Origin: an uncultured Prevotella sp.
Lineage (GTDB): Bacteria; Bacteroidota; Bacteroidia; Bacteroidales; Bacteroidaceae
Reading direction: 5' to 3'
DNA length: 64,000 nucleotides
Assembly: GCA_946188165.1 (NCBI GenBank)
Contig: CAMHTW010000010.1
Coordinates: 1 to 64,000, forward strand
The notes under the pieces were generated by a model. It made no database searches, was not told where the DNA came from, and saw only the letters and a list, made by a program, of their open reading frames with translations. The position numbers and the translations under genes were made by a program. How positions within the stretch are numbered: position 1 is the first letter of the stretch; each line of letters starts with the position of its first letter. Positions 42,101 through 51,152 of the stretch are shown piece after piece.

Positions 42101-45100
42101 AGAATGAGAGCGGCCTACCCATTCCTGAGTCAGAGTATATCTATGGTGGCGGTAACGAAGGCGATGTCCTCGGTGATTCTTATGTCTATCTGGGCAATGG
42201 TCGCATCTACGATGCTTTCGGAGGTGCTTCTAACGCCGACATTTATGGTGGTACGGAGGTACATATAGGATATAACGGTGGATTCCCGTGGATTCGTGAT
42301 AATGTCTATGGCGGTAACGACTTCGGTGGAACCGTTAGGGGTAACAGAAACCATTACACGGTAACGACACGAGAAGTCTTCGATCTAGAGTTGAAACGAT
42401 CCAGCACCTATGTGAAGTATATCCAGGGTCGTGTTGATTCTATCTTCGGCGGCAACTATGGTTACTATGACTATGCAGACCGTGTGTTCAAAGATTACAC
42501 AGACGGCAATGGTGCGCCATTGGATGGTTTCACCTTCCCGCATCTGAGCGACAACTCCTTCGTTCATTTCGTGCCAGAAGACCACTCCAGCAATCATGTG
42601 GGTTACATCTTTGGTGGCAGTGTTGGTTTCCCAGGTCATGAAAAGTTGTGTAACTCTATGCAGAAGGAAACCTATGTGCTTCTCGATGACACTAAGACCA
42701 AGAATGCCAACCGCTTTGCCAATGTTGATGTCTATGGTGGTGGTGCCTTCGCAGGTGTAGGAACAACGTTTGAAACCTTAGGTGCCGGACGTACCGCTGT
42801 TGACCTGTTTGCCGGTAGCTACCATAACATCTATGGAGGCTGTAATCAGGAGGGTCTGGTAGGTTACACCCGTGTCAACGTGCCTACAGAATCTACAGCC
42901 AAGGTGAATGCCCTCTTCGGTGGTGGCAAGGGATATGACATTGCACTGTTTAAAAAAGAGGCCACAAAACAGTTGGCAGCACGCTACTGCGACCACTATG
43001 TCACCTGTGTTGACTTTAAGAGTAAGAAAGCTATTGTAGAAGATGGCATCTATGGCGGTAATGAGAATTGTCGTATCGCGTGCGATACCTATATTAATAT
43101 AGAAGCACCTGTCATGCAGAGCAGCGGCTATCAGGCTACTGTCTATGGTGCTGGTTATGGTCGTAAGACGCTCTCTGGTCGCACCAACGTGTTTATGAAC
43201 AACGGTTCGAATGCCTATAAAGTGTTTGGCGGTGGCCGTGATGGTAATGCCTTCAACTTCGCTTCGATGTCAAAATGGCTCGCTAACCAATACGATTTAG
43301 CTGGAACTCCGACAGGAGAAATAGAAGGAAAACTGGTTGCCTATCGTGGCCTTTTGGAAGACTTTGGCACCTATTTGGCAGCAAATCCTCTTAGTCTGCC
43401 GACCAATATTGGTACATACCCCAACGCTGAAGGCGCATACACCGGTACCTATACCAATGATATTCTGACGAACGACAAGTACCACCAGACCAACGTCCAT
43501 ATTATGAATGGTGGTAATGTGAGCGGTTACGCCTACGGTGGTGGATATGGTATCAATGCCGTGGTATCAGGTTCTACCTTTATTGAGCTAAAGGGTGGTA
43601 ACGTGAATAAGGATGTCTATGGCGGTGGTGAAGGAGGTCCGGTATTTGACGAGTTCGGACTGGGAGGCTTTACTGCAACCACCAACGTCAATGTCGAAGG
43701 TGGTATGGCTCGTAACGTCTATGGTGGTGGTTACCTGGGATCAGTGGGTAAGCACCATAACACCGTTGAAGAAGAGCTCGTGGAAGCAGCCATCACCGAT
43801 ACAACGCCGGTTGACATCCCAGGCGTAGCCAACGTGACTATCGGTAAGTTGGATGGCACCAATTTCTATAACGGTGTTCCTGCCATCCAGCGTAATGCCT
43901 ACGGTGGTGGCGAGGGTGGTTCTGTCTATGGCACAAGCAACCTCACCATCAACAATGGTTATATCGGTTACCGCTATAAGAACACCTCAGCAACGGCAGT
44001 TCCTAACTACGAATATGTACCAGAACTGGACGACCAGACTCCTAACGCTATCGAGTTGGCAGGTAATGCCTTTGGTGGCGGTTATGTCATCAACAGCTTC
44101 GTAGACAACACCAATGTCACCATGTATGGCGGCACACTCCGTGGCAGCCTCTATGGTGGCGGTGAGCTCGGTCCTATCGGACGCGGCACGATGAAGTCTG
44201 GTGCCACTGGTGGCTTTACCAATGGTAATGCCCATATCTACAAGGGAGGAACGACTTATGTCAAGTTATATGATGGGCATGTACTTCGTAACGTCTTCGG
44301 AGGCGGTCGCGGTAAGGACAGCTGGGGCGGTGACGGTACGAAATACATGGATGCAGATTTGGTTGCAACGCTTGACCTCAAATCAAAGGGATTTGTCTTC
44401 GGAAAGACCGAGGTTGACATCTATGGCGGTGAGGTTGGTACTTCCGAGGGTGTTGCCCAGGGTTACGGAAACGTCTTTGGTGCCGGTGATGTCGGGTGCG
44501 TCTATAGTGCAACAGGTACCAAGTCCGGAGAAAGATATGTTAATAGCAAAGAAGGCTACTACTATGCTAATAATGAACTTACCGAGGACTGTAAGGTGCT
44601 TGTAGAGCCTTGGTGTAAGGCAAACTCTGACGTTAATATCAATGGTACTGACTATGCCGCAGGCAAATATGTTCCGACAGCTGCATTGAACTATTTGGGT
44701 AATAAGACTGCCAGTGCAGCAGAATGGACAGCTCTTGGTAAGACGGATGTCAACAAGGAAGGCATCATTATCCATAATGCCGTCTTTGCCGGTGGTAACA
44801 CCTCTCCTGGTTCTACCGAGGTGTTTGCCAATACCCCAACGGTATTCGGTAATGCCACAGCATCTATCCACGATGTCTACAACCGTGACCTTATCTCTAT
44901 TGGTAGAGGTCGTGTAGGTGGACTGTATGGTGATGGTAACCTGACGTTGGTCGATGGCTATCGTGAGTTGAACATTACCAACTATGGTACCGACTTCTAC
45001 CATATTAATCCAGAGATTACCTTGGAGCAGTATAATGCACTCCCAGTCCGCGAGGCTGCTTATTATGAAATTCGTTATAAGTGTCTGCAGCAATGTACAG

Positions 45101-48100
45101 ACAAGGATGGCAAGACCTACGCTGTCGGTGCAACTATCACTGCTGATGAGATGCTGACCGTCTTTGAAGGTGTGACAGTGGGAGAACCTGCTGTGCCCAT
45201 GATAGATGCTGATGATAAACCTTTGCCAGCATATTGGGAGGAGAACGGTGTCTGCTCACGCTATGCCGGTCGTCCTATGAATACCGTACAGCGTGCCGAC
45301 TTCTGCGGTGTCTTCGGTAGCCGCATGGTGATGCAGGGTGCACAAGACCGTGTGCCAGAGGTCGTGGACTATACTAACTACACCATCAACCGTGTTCGTG
45401 AGGTGTCACTGAATAAGAAGACATCAGTACGCTCTGATGATGCTAGTGATGCCAAGAACAAGGAACATGGCAACTACTTCGGTATCTACAGTGTCGTGAA
45501 CTACCTCGGTGCCCTCACGAGTGATGTAGACTTCCACACTGCAGTTCGTGTAACAGATAATACAGATGCAACGACCTATCAATGTGAAGCAAATGGGAAT
45601 AACTATGGAGTGGCTACCTATGAGGATTGGAAAAACCAGTTCCACGAGGATCGTAGACGTAATAATGGTACCTCGCACAACAAGGTAGCACTTGCTTCTG
45701 GTGTCTATCTGGAACTGACCTCAGAGAAGAGTACCGGCAAAGGACTCAATGAGAAAGACTGGGGCTATATCACTGGTGTTGTAGAACTCGACCTGATTAA
45801 CGTGCAGCCAGGTATGGGTGGTGGTTACGTCTATGCCAAGAACGAACATGGCGTACGTAGTCCTTCCGGAAAGACAAACACCATACTGACCAGCTTGAAC
45901 ACTGGAGCCGTTACAAACAAGATATTCACATACTCTACCGACGATTCTTCCAAGAAAGAATGGGAGACCTCCGGCAACTTCGTTCATAACACGAAGACCA
46001 TTATTGATGACTGCTATAATATCGGTAACAAGTATAAGGCACCCGATGCTGTTCCTGCGCACTACTGGTATATCAAGGGTGCTGTCTATGTCTATGACCA
46101 GTATATCTCTGCTTATACCGGTTCTCCGAATGCCTTCAGTGAGGAGGTTAGCATTCCATTAACCATCACCTCAGCTTCTCATGGCAAGTTGACTCTGATG
46201 GATGTGATGCCCAACCGCTATGCCTACTATTCTAATGGCGCTACGAAGAATAAACTTGGTGCAAATCAGAAGATAACCATCCGCGACAAGGAATACGGTC
46301 TCAACGACGCTATCACCTACTGGGATTACAGCCAGCTCACCGCAACAGAGAAGGCTATGTTCGTTGAAGAAACCTACACTGTCATTTCCGATTGTACTTA
46401 CGGAGATGGTGCAACGCCTGTCACATATAAGGCAGGAACCGTACTGTCGAAGGAAGAATATGAGACTTTGAGAACATACGCTCCTAAGAAGTATCTGGAA
46501 GAGGGTGATGAGGTACAGACGCCTTATGTACATCTCGTAACGAGAGACGAGGATGTTGACTTTGATTATGCTTTCCGTCCTTCCAACAATGTCAGCCACA
46601 ATACGGGTTATATCCTGACTTACAATATCAACAACCCGAACCAGTGGAACACCTGGTACACACCAAAGAGCGGAAGCTCATTGGAAGGAAAGAACCAAAC
46701 TGGCGGTGCAGACTACGAGGATGGTCCGACCTATACACCAATTGCCCCAGGCATGTATGGTCAGAATGACTATAAGGTTGGTAGCATCATCTCGCATGAA
46801 GACTATACTACATATACTAGTATTCCTGCTGCGTACATACCGAATAATGGAAAGAATCCAGGTGATGAGGGTTATGATGCCAGCAAGAAACAGGCCATCT
46901 TCAAGCCTGCCTATATCGTCACCGCTGAGCTTTTGGAAACCAAGAACAAGGATAATATTGACCAGCGTTTCCATAAAGGAGCTGTATTGGCTAAAGAGAA
47001 TTATACCGATGCTCAATGGTCAAGCATGAGTGGCAGCGTACAACAGGCTTATGTTGCTACAAGCACCGTTCAGATTAGTAACACCGAGGTTATCTATCGC
47101 AATACTTATCTGCCGAAATCTAAGTATGATGAACTCGTGAGTGCTCATTCTGATATAGCGACTACCATTCAACCTGCCTACTACTGTATTGAGGCTGGTA
47201 AGTATGGCGGCAACTACTATCAGACAGGCAATAACTACCGTGCTTTAGCAGCCTTTAGTGCTATGTCAGAAGATGACCGTAAGAAGTTCGATTATAACTA
47301 CGATGCCCTCGACCTGCTCATCGACCCGAACTACAGTAGGTCAGAAGGTGTGAAGTATCAGTATGACGGTAAGAATTATACCACAGAAGATGAGGCTCGC
47401 CAGAACATGGCTACCTACTCACTTCCTACGTCTATCGACTATAGTGCTACGTACAAGGGTTCTACGTCGTTTAAGTACATTGATGACAATAATCAGGAAC
47501 AGACCATCAAGACGGATGGAACCTCAGTACTTACAAGAAGCGAGTTTGAACGCCTGCCTAACGAGCAGTACTACTGGGCTCCGATTTCTGTGGGAGCAGC
47601 AGGTACATACTATGTGGTGAAGGAAACGATTGTGCTTGGCGATACCCCATACGCTGCCGGACAGGTCATCACGAGTGACACTTATAGTGGACTGAGTGAT
47701 ACGGATAAGTTAAAGGTGGAAACGCTGAACTTCGATGCTACAGGTACCTATTATTACTGTCGTGAGGGCTACACCATTAACAGCAGCTACTACACAGACA
47801 CAGAAAAGACTGGTGCTGTAACTGATATCCATAATACGAAACATACAACTGCTGTGCCTGCAGGTACTGTCATTAAGGCAGAGACTGATGATACTGTCTA
47901 TGGTTATGATAATGTCATCAACAAGCAGGCGAACTTCTCTATCCACGGATTGGCACCGACGGAGACCAGTACGCTGTACGTCACTCGTGGTTCAGACATC
48001 TTCGACCTCTCTGCTGAGAAGATTATCACGGTCATCTACCAGTACGACTATGTAGAGAGTGATATGGCTGGTCAGCACATCACACCGGTAAGCGAGCGCC

Positions 48101-51100
48101 ATATCCTGAATATCCACCTGAACTTCAAGAGTGGTGTTCCGACCGTGGAGGATATCCGTCAGCCAGACATCATCCTGCCGGGTACGGCTCTGTCAATGCC
48201 TGAGCCATACGTCACACCGGGTGCATACGAAATCACCGGTGGTGGTTGGAAATTGTTCGAATCAGAGACGGATGCTGAAAGCCATATCAATGGCGTTGAG
48301 TACACGAACTCTGTAGATCCGCTCTACCTCTATCAGAACAAGTATTGGCTGGCTTACTACACCAGAACGTACTTGGGTGAGACCTACTCGAACCATGTAC
48401 CTGTCAGTGTGGCTAACTACCATGACCTGAAGAAGGTGATGGATGCCAAGACGCACCACTACTACATCGACCACAAGGATGTACACGAGCGTCTCGGTGT
48501 TAAGCCCAAGATTTACATCAACGACTATAGCGGAAGTTCGGAGAATGGTCTCGACCTGTTCAAGAACCTGTATGACCTGAGCTTGCTGACAACTCCTGCA
48601 GCGTCTGGCGCTCTCGAAGGACATGCCCTGCTGAATGAACGTATCAAGGGCGGCGAGAACCTTGAGTTCTTCCTGCGTACGGATATCGACCACAGCACTA
48701 CACCTTGGACATCGATTGCATCTGAAGCAAATCAATGCTTCGAGGGTACGCTTCATGGCGATGGTCATACTATCAGTGGTCTGAACAACTCCCTGTTCGG
48801 TCATCTCTGTGGTAATGTCTATAACCTCGGCGTAACAGGTTCGTTCACAGGCGCTGGTGTGGCAGATGAAGGCAAGGGCTATGTGGAAAGCTGCTGGATT
48901 AACACCACGGGTACACCGGCAAGCGGCGTCAGAGCCGTCTTTGGTAAACCGACTGCCACTGATGACATCAAGCAGATTGTCAACAGCTACTACCAGGCCG
49001 GCAAGAGCTATAGTACAACGGACACTGGCAGCCATGGACTTGCAAAAGCTATGAGCGACCAGGCATTCTACAACGGTACAGTGGCCTATGACCTGAACAA
49101 CTTCTACCTGTACAAGCGCTATAACGATGGCACTGGTACAAGCTCTGGCGTTGAATACAAATACTGGATACCGGGCGAGGAAGAACCGCAGACAGGACAC
49201 TACGCTAACAACATCGAACTTTGTTCTTCCGGCTACAACAACATCAAGTATGTCGAGGAACGCTTTAAGGACGGTGACTTCCGTTATGCTGGCGGTACTA
49301 TTCCTGACAGCGAGGACGAACGCTTCTATACCAAGACGCTCAATCTTGGAACAGAGCAGGAAACCGTAGAAAGCGGCTTCTACCCCATCTGGCCGGACGA
49401 CTATCTGTTCTTTGGCCAGAGACTTACCTACGGCTATGCAACAGAAGCCCATCAGGATGTGCCAACAGCTGTGGCGAAGAATAGTGGACGCCTATCGACA
49501 CTTTTGGATGCCAACCGTGTCTATCGTGCACCGGCTTACTACCGTTCGAAGGATATGAGCTTCATACATTTCAACCCGCAAGTCTATCTGGCTCAGAAGT
49601 CTAAGGACGGCTCTAAGGAGGCATATCCTAACCTGACGGCTATTGACTTCAAGGGACACAATGATACCTATGAAGCTAATGGGGCCCATAAGCCTTATGA
49701 GTTGGGCTGGAATAATGGTAAGTTCTATGCGCCACTGCTCGATGACGGCGGTCTGACAAGTATCATCAACTGTGACGAGACCAGAAACCTGCTGGTATAT
49801 GCACCGGCAGAAAGTGCTACCACAGGCTATGCCAACAAGGCGACTTACGATGTGCTGACGGGCTACTTTACGGATCCTGCTTACGGTGACTATTATAATA
49901 TAGAAGGCAAACCCGAAGAGTACCGCACGGTTGCAGATGTCACCTCTACCAATGCGGCTATCTACGGTCACCTTGTGAAGAGCAACCTCAAGGCTACCAA
50001 CGACCATCTGCTGGTAGATAAGGAAGACTTCAACTGTCCGATAGCCTACCAGTTCGACGGCACTCACCGTATGTGGTACCAGCGTAAGCCGGAGGATCAT
50101 GAGTATGTTGACTTCACGAAGGGCTGGCAGGGTATCAGCATCCCGTTCACAGCAGAACTGGTGACTACTGACGATAAGGGTGAGATTACCCACTTCTACA
50201 GCGGTAGTGAAACGAGCAAGAACGGTACGGGTACTAAGATTGGTCATGAGTACTGGCTGCGTGAATTCAAGAGTATTAGTGAAGAAGGAACAGCACCTGA
50301 TGTGGTCGCTAAGGCTTCATTCCTCTATCCTACTGCTACGGTTAATAGTAAGACGGTAGATAATATCTTCCTGTGGGATTACTATTATAAGAATACCGCC
50401 GTTCACAACCAGAAGGATGAGAACAAGGACACGTATCAGACCTATTATGAGAAGAGCCGCAACTATTCGGGCTATCCGCTACTGGCTGCTGCCACACCGT
50501 ATATCCTCGGTCTGCCAGGTGAGACCTACTATGAGTTCGACCTCAGCGGTAACTTCGAGGCTCAGCACACGGCAGTAGCCATTGACAAGTTGGGTAAGCA
50601 AACCATCAGCTTCGTTTCTAATACGGGCATCGATATCGGTGTGAGCGATAAAGAGACAGCAGGCGTTACGCAGGCGTTAGAAGGCACTAACAAGAACTAT
50701 AGTTTAACCTTCAAGCCCAGCTATATGAACGAAAATCTGACAGCAGGTACCAACAACTACACGCTGGATACCGCTGGCGACAGCTATGACAAGGTGCCTA
50801 CTACCGGTGCAGCCACTAAAGTCAGTGCCTTCCGTCCATACTTCACGGCTACTGTCACTACAAACAGTCCTAAGATGATACCTGAGCGTATCATGTTCGG
50901 TAATGACTACAGCGGTTTGGAGGGAGAGCCGATTGCAACCCTTGACGGTAATCTGGAGATAAATGTCGAAGGACATAAGATTGTCGCCACGTCGCACCTC
51001 AAGAATGCTACGACGGTACGTATCATCAACGTCAGCGGCGTTTCCATCGCCAACTATGTCATCCAGCCGGGCGAGACGGTAGAGACCCCGGTAAGCATCG

Positions 51101-51144
51101 AAGGCGTATATATTGCAAACAAGAAGAAACTATTAGTAAAATAG
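39172..51144 (+). CDS. Giant secreted repeat protein 1 (VYGGG beta-repeats, T9SS-like C-terminal tail)
   Basis: 3990 residues from the ATG at 39172; the ORF-track TTG (39157) lies in a repeat. The signal peptide (about 1-36, ending SVHAQ) contains the 9-bp-repeat-made core MRPMGLMRLIGL. Residues of about 40-1940 carry several dozen V/I-Y/F-G-G-G turns spaced roughly 20-60 residues, with alternating hydrophobic residues between them (beta-solenoid-like). Residues of about 1970-2870 have repeated small modules of the form Y-x-x-G-x-x-I/L-S/T-x-x-x-Y/F. A GLUG-like stretch (FEGTLHGDGHTISGLNNSLFG) is near 3190. The last 70 residues (LEINVEGHKIVATSH ... VRIINVSGV ... IEGVYIANKKKLLVK) resemble a type IX secretion C-terminal domain. 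No enzyme motif was recognised. Probably a surface adhesin or matrix protein (inference). Confidence 0.85.
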   Translation: MRRIITILKKDMRPMGLMRLIGLTVLMSLMGLSVHAQIKIGGNVYGGGNHAEVRGSTKVTVLKGDIGAVMDPDVTKRQLADPSGKVFGGARMANVGGSSFVHIDGENATGYILINQVYGGNDIAGTIGTAAAVGAEIPTELTETQPESGTNEKKNKVDNTFNSYVRISTKATNEHYTQSEIDAASTNPEAAAYGKTTNDVKPDPLAKKVYIGQLFGGGNGDFTYTDDEGNQLKDGDDYIIKQGDTIIARSATPFQLPELDKTYLEIKGGSIVYGYGGGNNATVKQQNIIHIDNPSAVVNHILVDANGNEGNDETYTTYETNKKNGDENPLPSGYTDLLTTERFKEMGINTTFSFPSSGAYQIGRFFGGNNKAEMHIRPTWNLLAGKVRNLYSGGNKGSMTSPDGLLLEIKDYSSLIVDNLFGGCRMADVMPTNDDGVYTPCLNLPGYHFPHQLSARVLVKGGHINNVYGGNDVTGTVYGGNAVDINTTVYGDVYGGGNGAYPYTDSPSLKDDPTYGDFCYYDENSPGGTEGLNAFRPNAEQVSIHLLGTEEHKTVIKGSVFVGGNCASLATKMSNPLVELKIGSYVIADKVFLGNNGEKMVDESILQHYANVYPGAEGFSSFNFKEGPSTFADYMDGVAMPLKPSLVFDNTANGDAATYIDNTSMIGSFFGGGNRGSMTVGGKTTLKFDKKLIIFDKIVAGCNNANVAEGTYNAAYEGGLLGATDERDSYTEGGKIKDRIELNLDNVLIEPKRWNDTFTAVPNGTTLTAGKEYYETDLHETKFIANGTEVSTTANPYYELTTVGLSLEWNTAKWSLAENDFVSTGTSKTGSPKDCEDIDRRLLCGNVYGGCYNSGHVNGNVVININQNLMDRDVIFAQAADNDPYKISGERRTGVLKEAQGDDVMATSLAVYGGGFGADTEIWGSTTINHNNGYAFQMYGGGEQGVVGKKNNDGEYTYNAAYSTTVNLKGINAGYSENESGLPIPESEYIYGGGNEGDVLGDSYVYLGNGRIYDAFGGASNADIYGGTEVHIGYNGGFPWIRDNVYGGNDFGGTVRGNRNHYTVTTREVFDLELKRSSTYVKYIQGRVDSIFGGNYGYYDYADRVFKDYTDGNGAPLDGFTFPHLSDNSFVHFVPEDHSSNHVGYIFGGSVGFPGHEKLCNSMQKETYVLLDDTKTKNANRFANVDVYGGGAFAGVGTTFETLGAGRTAVDLFAGSYHNIYGGCNQEGLVGYTRVNVPTESTAKVNALFGGGKGYDIALFKKEATKQLAARYCDHYVTCVDFKSKKAIVEDGIYGGNENCRIACDTYINIEAPVMQSSGYQATVYGAGYGRKTLSGRTNVFMNNGSNAYKVFGGGRDGNAFNFASMSKWLANQYDLAGTPTGEIEGKLVAYRGLLEDFGTYLAANPLSLPTNIGTYPNAEGAYTGTYTNDILTNDKYHQTNVHIMNGGNVSGYAYGGGYGINAVVSGSTFIELKGGNVNKDVYGGGEGGPVFDEFGLGGFTATTNVNVEGGMARNVYGGGYLGSVGKHHNTVEEELVEAAITDTTPVDIPGVANVTIGKLDGTNFYNGVPAIQRNAYGGGEGGSVYGTSNLTINNGYIGYRYKNTSATAVPNYEYVPELDDQTPNAIELAGNAFGGGYVINSFVDNTNVTMYGGTLRGSLYGGGELGPIGRGTMKSGATGGFTNGNAHIYKGGTTYVKLYDGHVLRNVFGGGRGKDSWGGDGTKYMDADLVATLDLKSKGFVFGKTEVDIYGGEVGTSEGVAQGYGNVFGAGDVGCVYSATGTKSGERYVNSKEGYYYANNELTEDCKVLVEPWCKANSDVNINGTDYAAGKYVPTAALNYLGNKTASAAEWTALGKTDVNKEGIIIHNAVFAGGNTSPGSTEVFANTPTVFGNATASIHDVYNRDLISIGRGRVGGLYGDGNLTLVDGYRELNITNYGTDFYHINPEITLEQYNALPVREAAYYEIRYKCLQQCTDKDGKTYAVGATITADEMLTVFEGVTVGEPAVPMIDADDKPLPAYWEENGVCSRYAGRPMNTVQRADFCGVFGSRMVMQGAQDRVPEVVDYTNYTINRVREVSLNKKTSVRSDDASDAKNKEHGNYFGIYSVVNYLGALTSDVDFHTAVRVTDNTDATTYQCEANGNNYGVATYEDWKNQFHEDRRRNNGTSHNKVALASGVYLELTSEKSTGKGLNEKDWGYITGVVELDLINVQPGMGGGYVYAKNEHGVRSPSGKTNTILTSLNTGAVTNKIFTYSTDDSSKKEWETSGNFVHNTKTIIDDCYNIGNKYKAPDAVPAHYWYIKGAVYVYDQYISAYTGSPNAFSEEVSIPLTITSASHGKLTLMDVMPNRYAYYSNGATKNKLGANQKITIRDKEYGLNDAITYWDYSQLTATEKAMFVEETYTVISDCTYGDGATPVTYKAGTVLSKEEYETLRTYAPKKYLEEGDEVQTPYVHLVTRDEDVDFDYAFRPSNNVSHNTGYILTYNINNPNQWNTWYTPKSGSSLEGKNQTGGADYEDGPTYTPIAPGMYGQNDYKVGSIISHEDYTTYTSIPAAYIPNNGKNPGDEGYDASKKQAIFKPAYIVTAELLETKNKDNIDQRFHKGAVLAKENYTDAQWSSMSGSVQQAYVATSTVQISNTEVIYRNTYLPKSKYDELVSAHSDIATTIQPAYYCIEAGKYGGNYYQTGNNYRALAAFSAMSEDDRKKFDYNYDALDLLIDPNYSRSEGVKYQYDGKNYTTEDEARQNMATYSLPTSIDYSATYKGSTSFKYIDDNNQEQTIKTDGTSVLTRSEFERLPNEQYYWAPISVGAAGTYYVVKETIVLGDTPYAAGQVITSDTYSGLSDTDKLKVETLNFDATGTYYYCREGYTINSSYYTDTEKTGAVTDIHNTKHTTAVPAGTVIKAETDDTVYGYDNVINKQANFSIHGLAPTETSTLYVTRGSDIFDLSAEKIITVIYQYDYVESDMAGQHITPVSERHILNIHLNFKSGVPTVEDIRQPDIILPGTALSMPEPYVTPGAYEITGGGWKLFESETDAESHINGVEYTNSVDPLYLYQNKYWLAYYTRTYLGETYSNHVPVSVANYHDLKKVMDAKTHHYYIDHKDVHERLGVKPKIYINDYSGSSENGLDLFKNLYDLSLLTTPAASGALEGHALLNERIKGGENLEFFLRTDIDHSTTPWTSIASEANQCFEGTLHGDGHTISGLNNSLFGHLCGNVYNLGVTGSFTGAGVADEGKGYVESCWINTTGTPASGVRAVFGKPTATDDIKQIVNSYYQAGKSYSTTDTGSHGLAKAMSDQAFYNGTVAYDLNNFYLYKRYNDGTGTSSGVEYKYWIPGEEEPQTGHYANNIELCSSGYNNIKYVEERFKDGDFRYAGGTIPDSEDERFYTKTLNLGTEQETVESGFYPIWPDDYLFFGQRLTYGYATEAHQDVPTAVAKNSGRLSTLLDANRVYRAPAYYRSKDMSFIHFNPQVYLAQKSKDGSKEAYPNLTAIDFKGHNDTYEANGAHKPYELGWNNGKFYAPLLDDGGLTSIINCDETRNLLVYAPAESATTGYANKATYDVLTGYFTDPAYGDYYNIEGKPEEYRTVADVTSTNAAIYGHLVKSNLKATNDHLLVDKEDFNCPIAYQFDGTHRMWYQRKPEDHEYVDFTKGWQGISIPFTAELVTTDDKGEITHFYSGSETSKNGTGTKIGHEYWLREFKSISEEGTAPDVVAKASFLYPTATVNSKTVDNIFLWDYYYKNTAVHNQKDENKDTYQTYYEKSRNYSGYPLLAAATPYILGLPGETYYEFDLSGNFEAQHTAVAIDKLGKQTISFVSNTGIDIGVSDKETAGVTQALEGTNKNYSLTFKPSYMNENLTAGTNNYTLDTAGDSYDKVPTTGAATKVSAFRPYFTATVTTNSPKMIPERIMFGNDYSGLEGEPIATLDGNLEINVEGHKIVATSHLKNATTVRIINVSGVSIANYVIQPGETVETPVSIEGVYIANKKKLLVK
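39205..39264 (+). repeat. 9-bp repeat encoding the signal peptide of giant protein 1
   Basis: ATGAGGCCAATGGGGCTGATG and following units in the hydrophobic frame, as in fimbrillin 4. A further block in the hydrophilic frame lies at 49661-49702 (TYEANGAHKPYE) deep in the same gene. Confidence 0.75.
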
Positions 51145-51152
51145 CACAAGAT

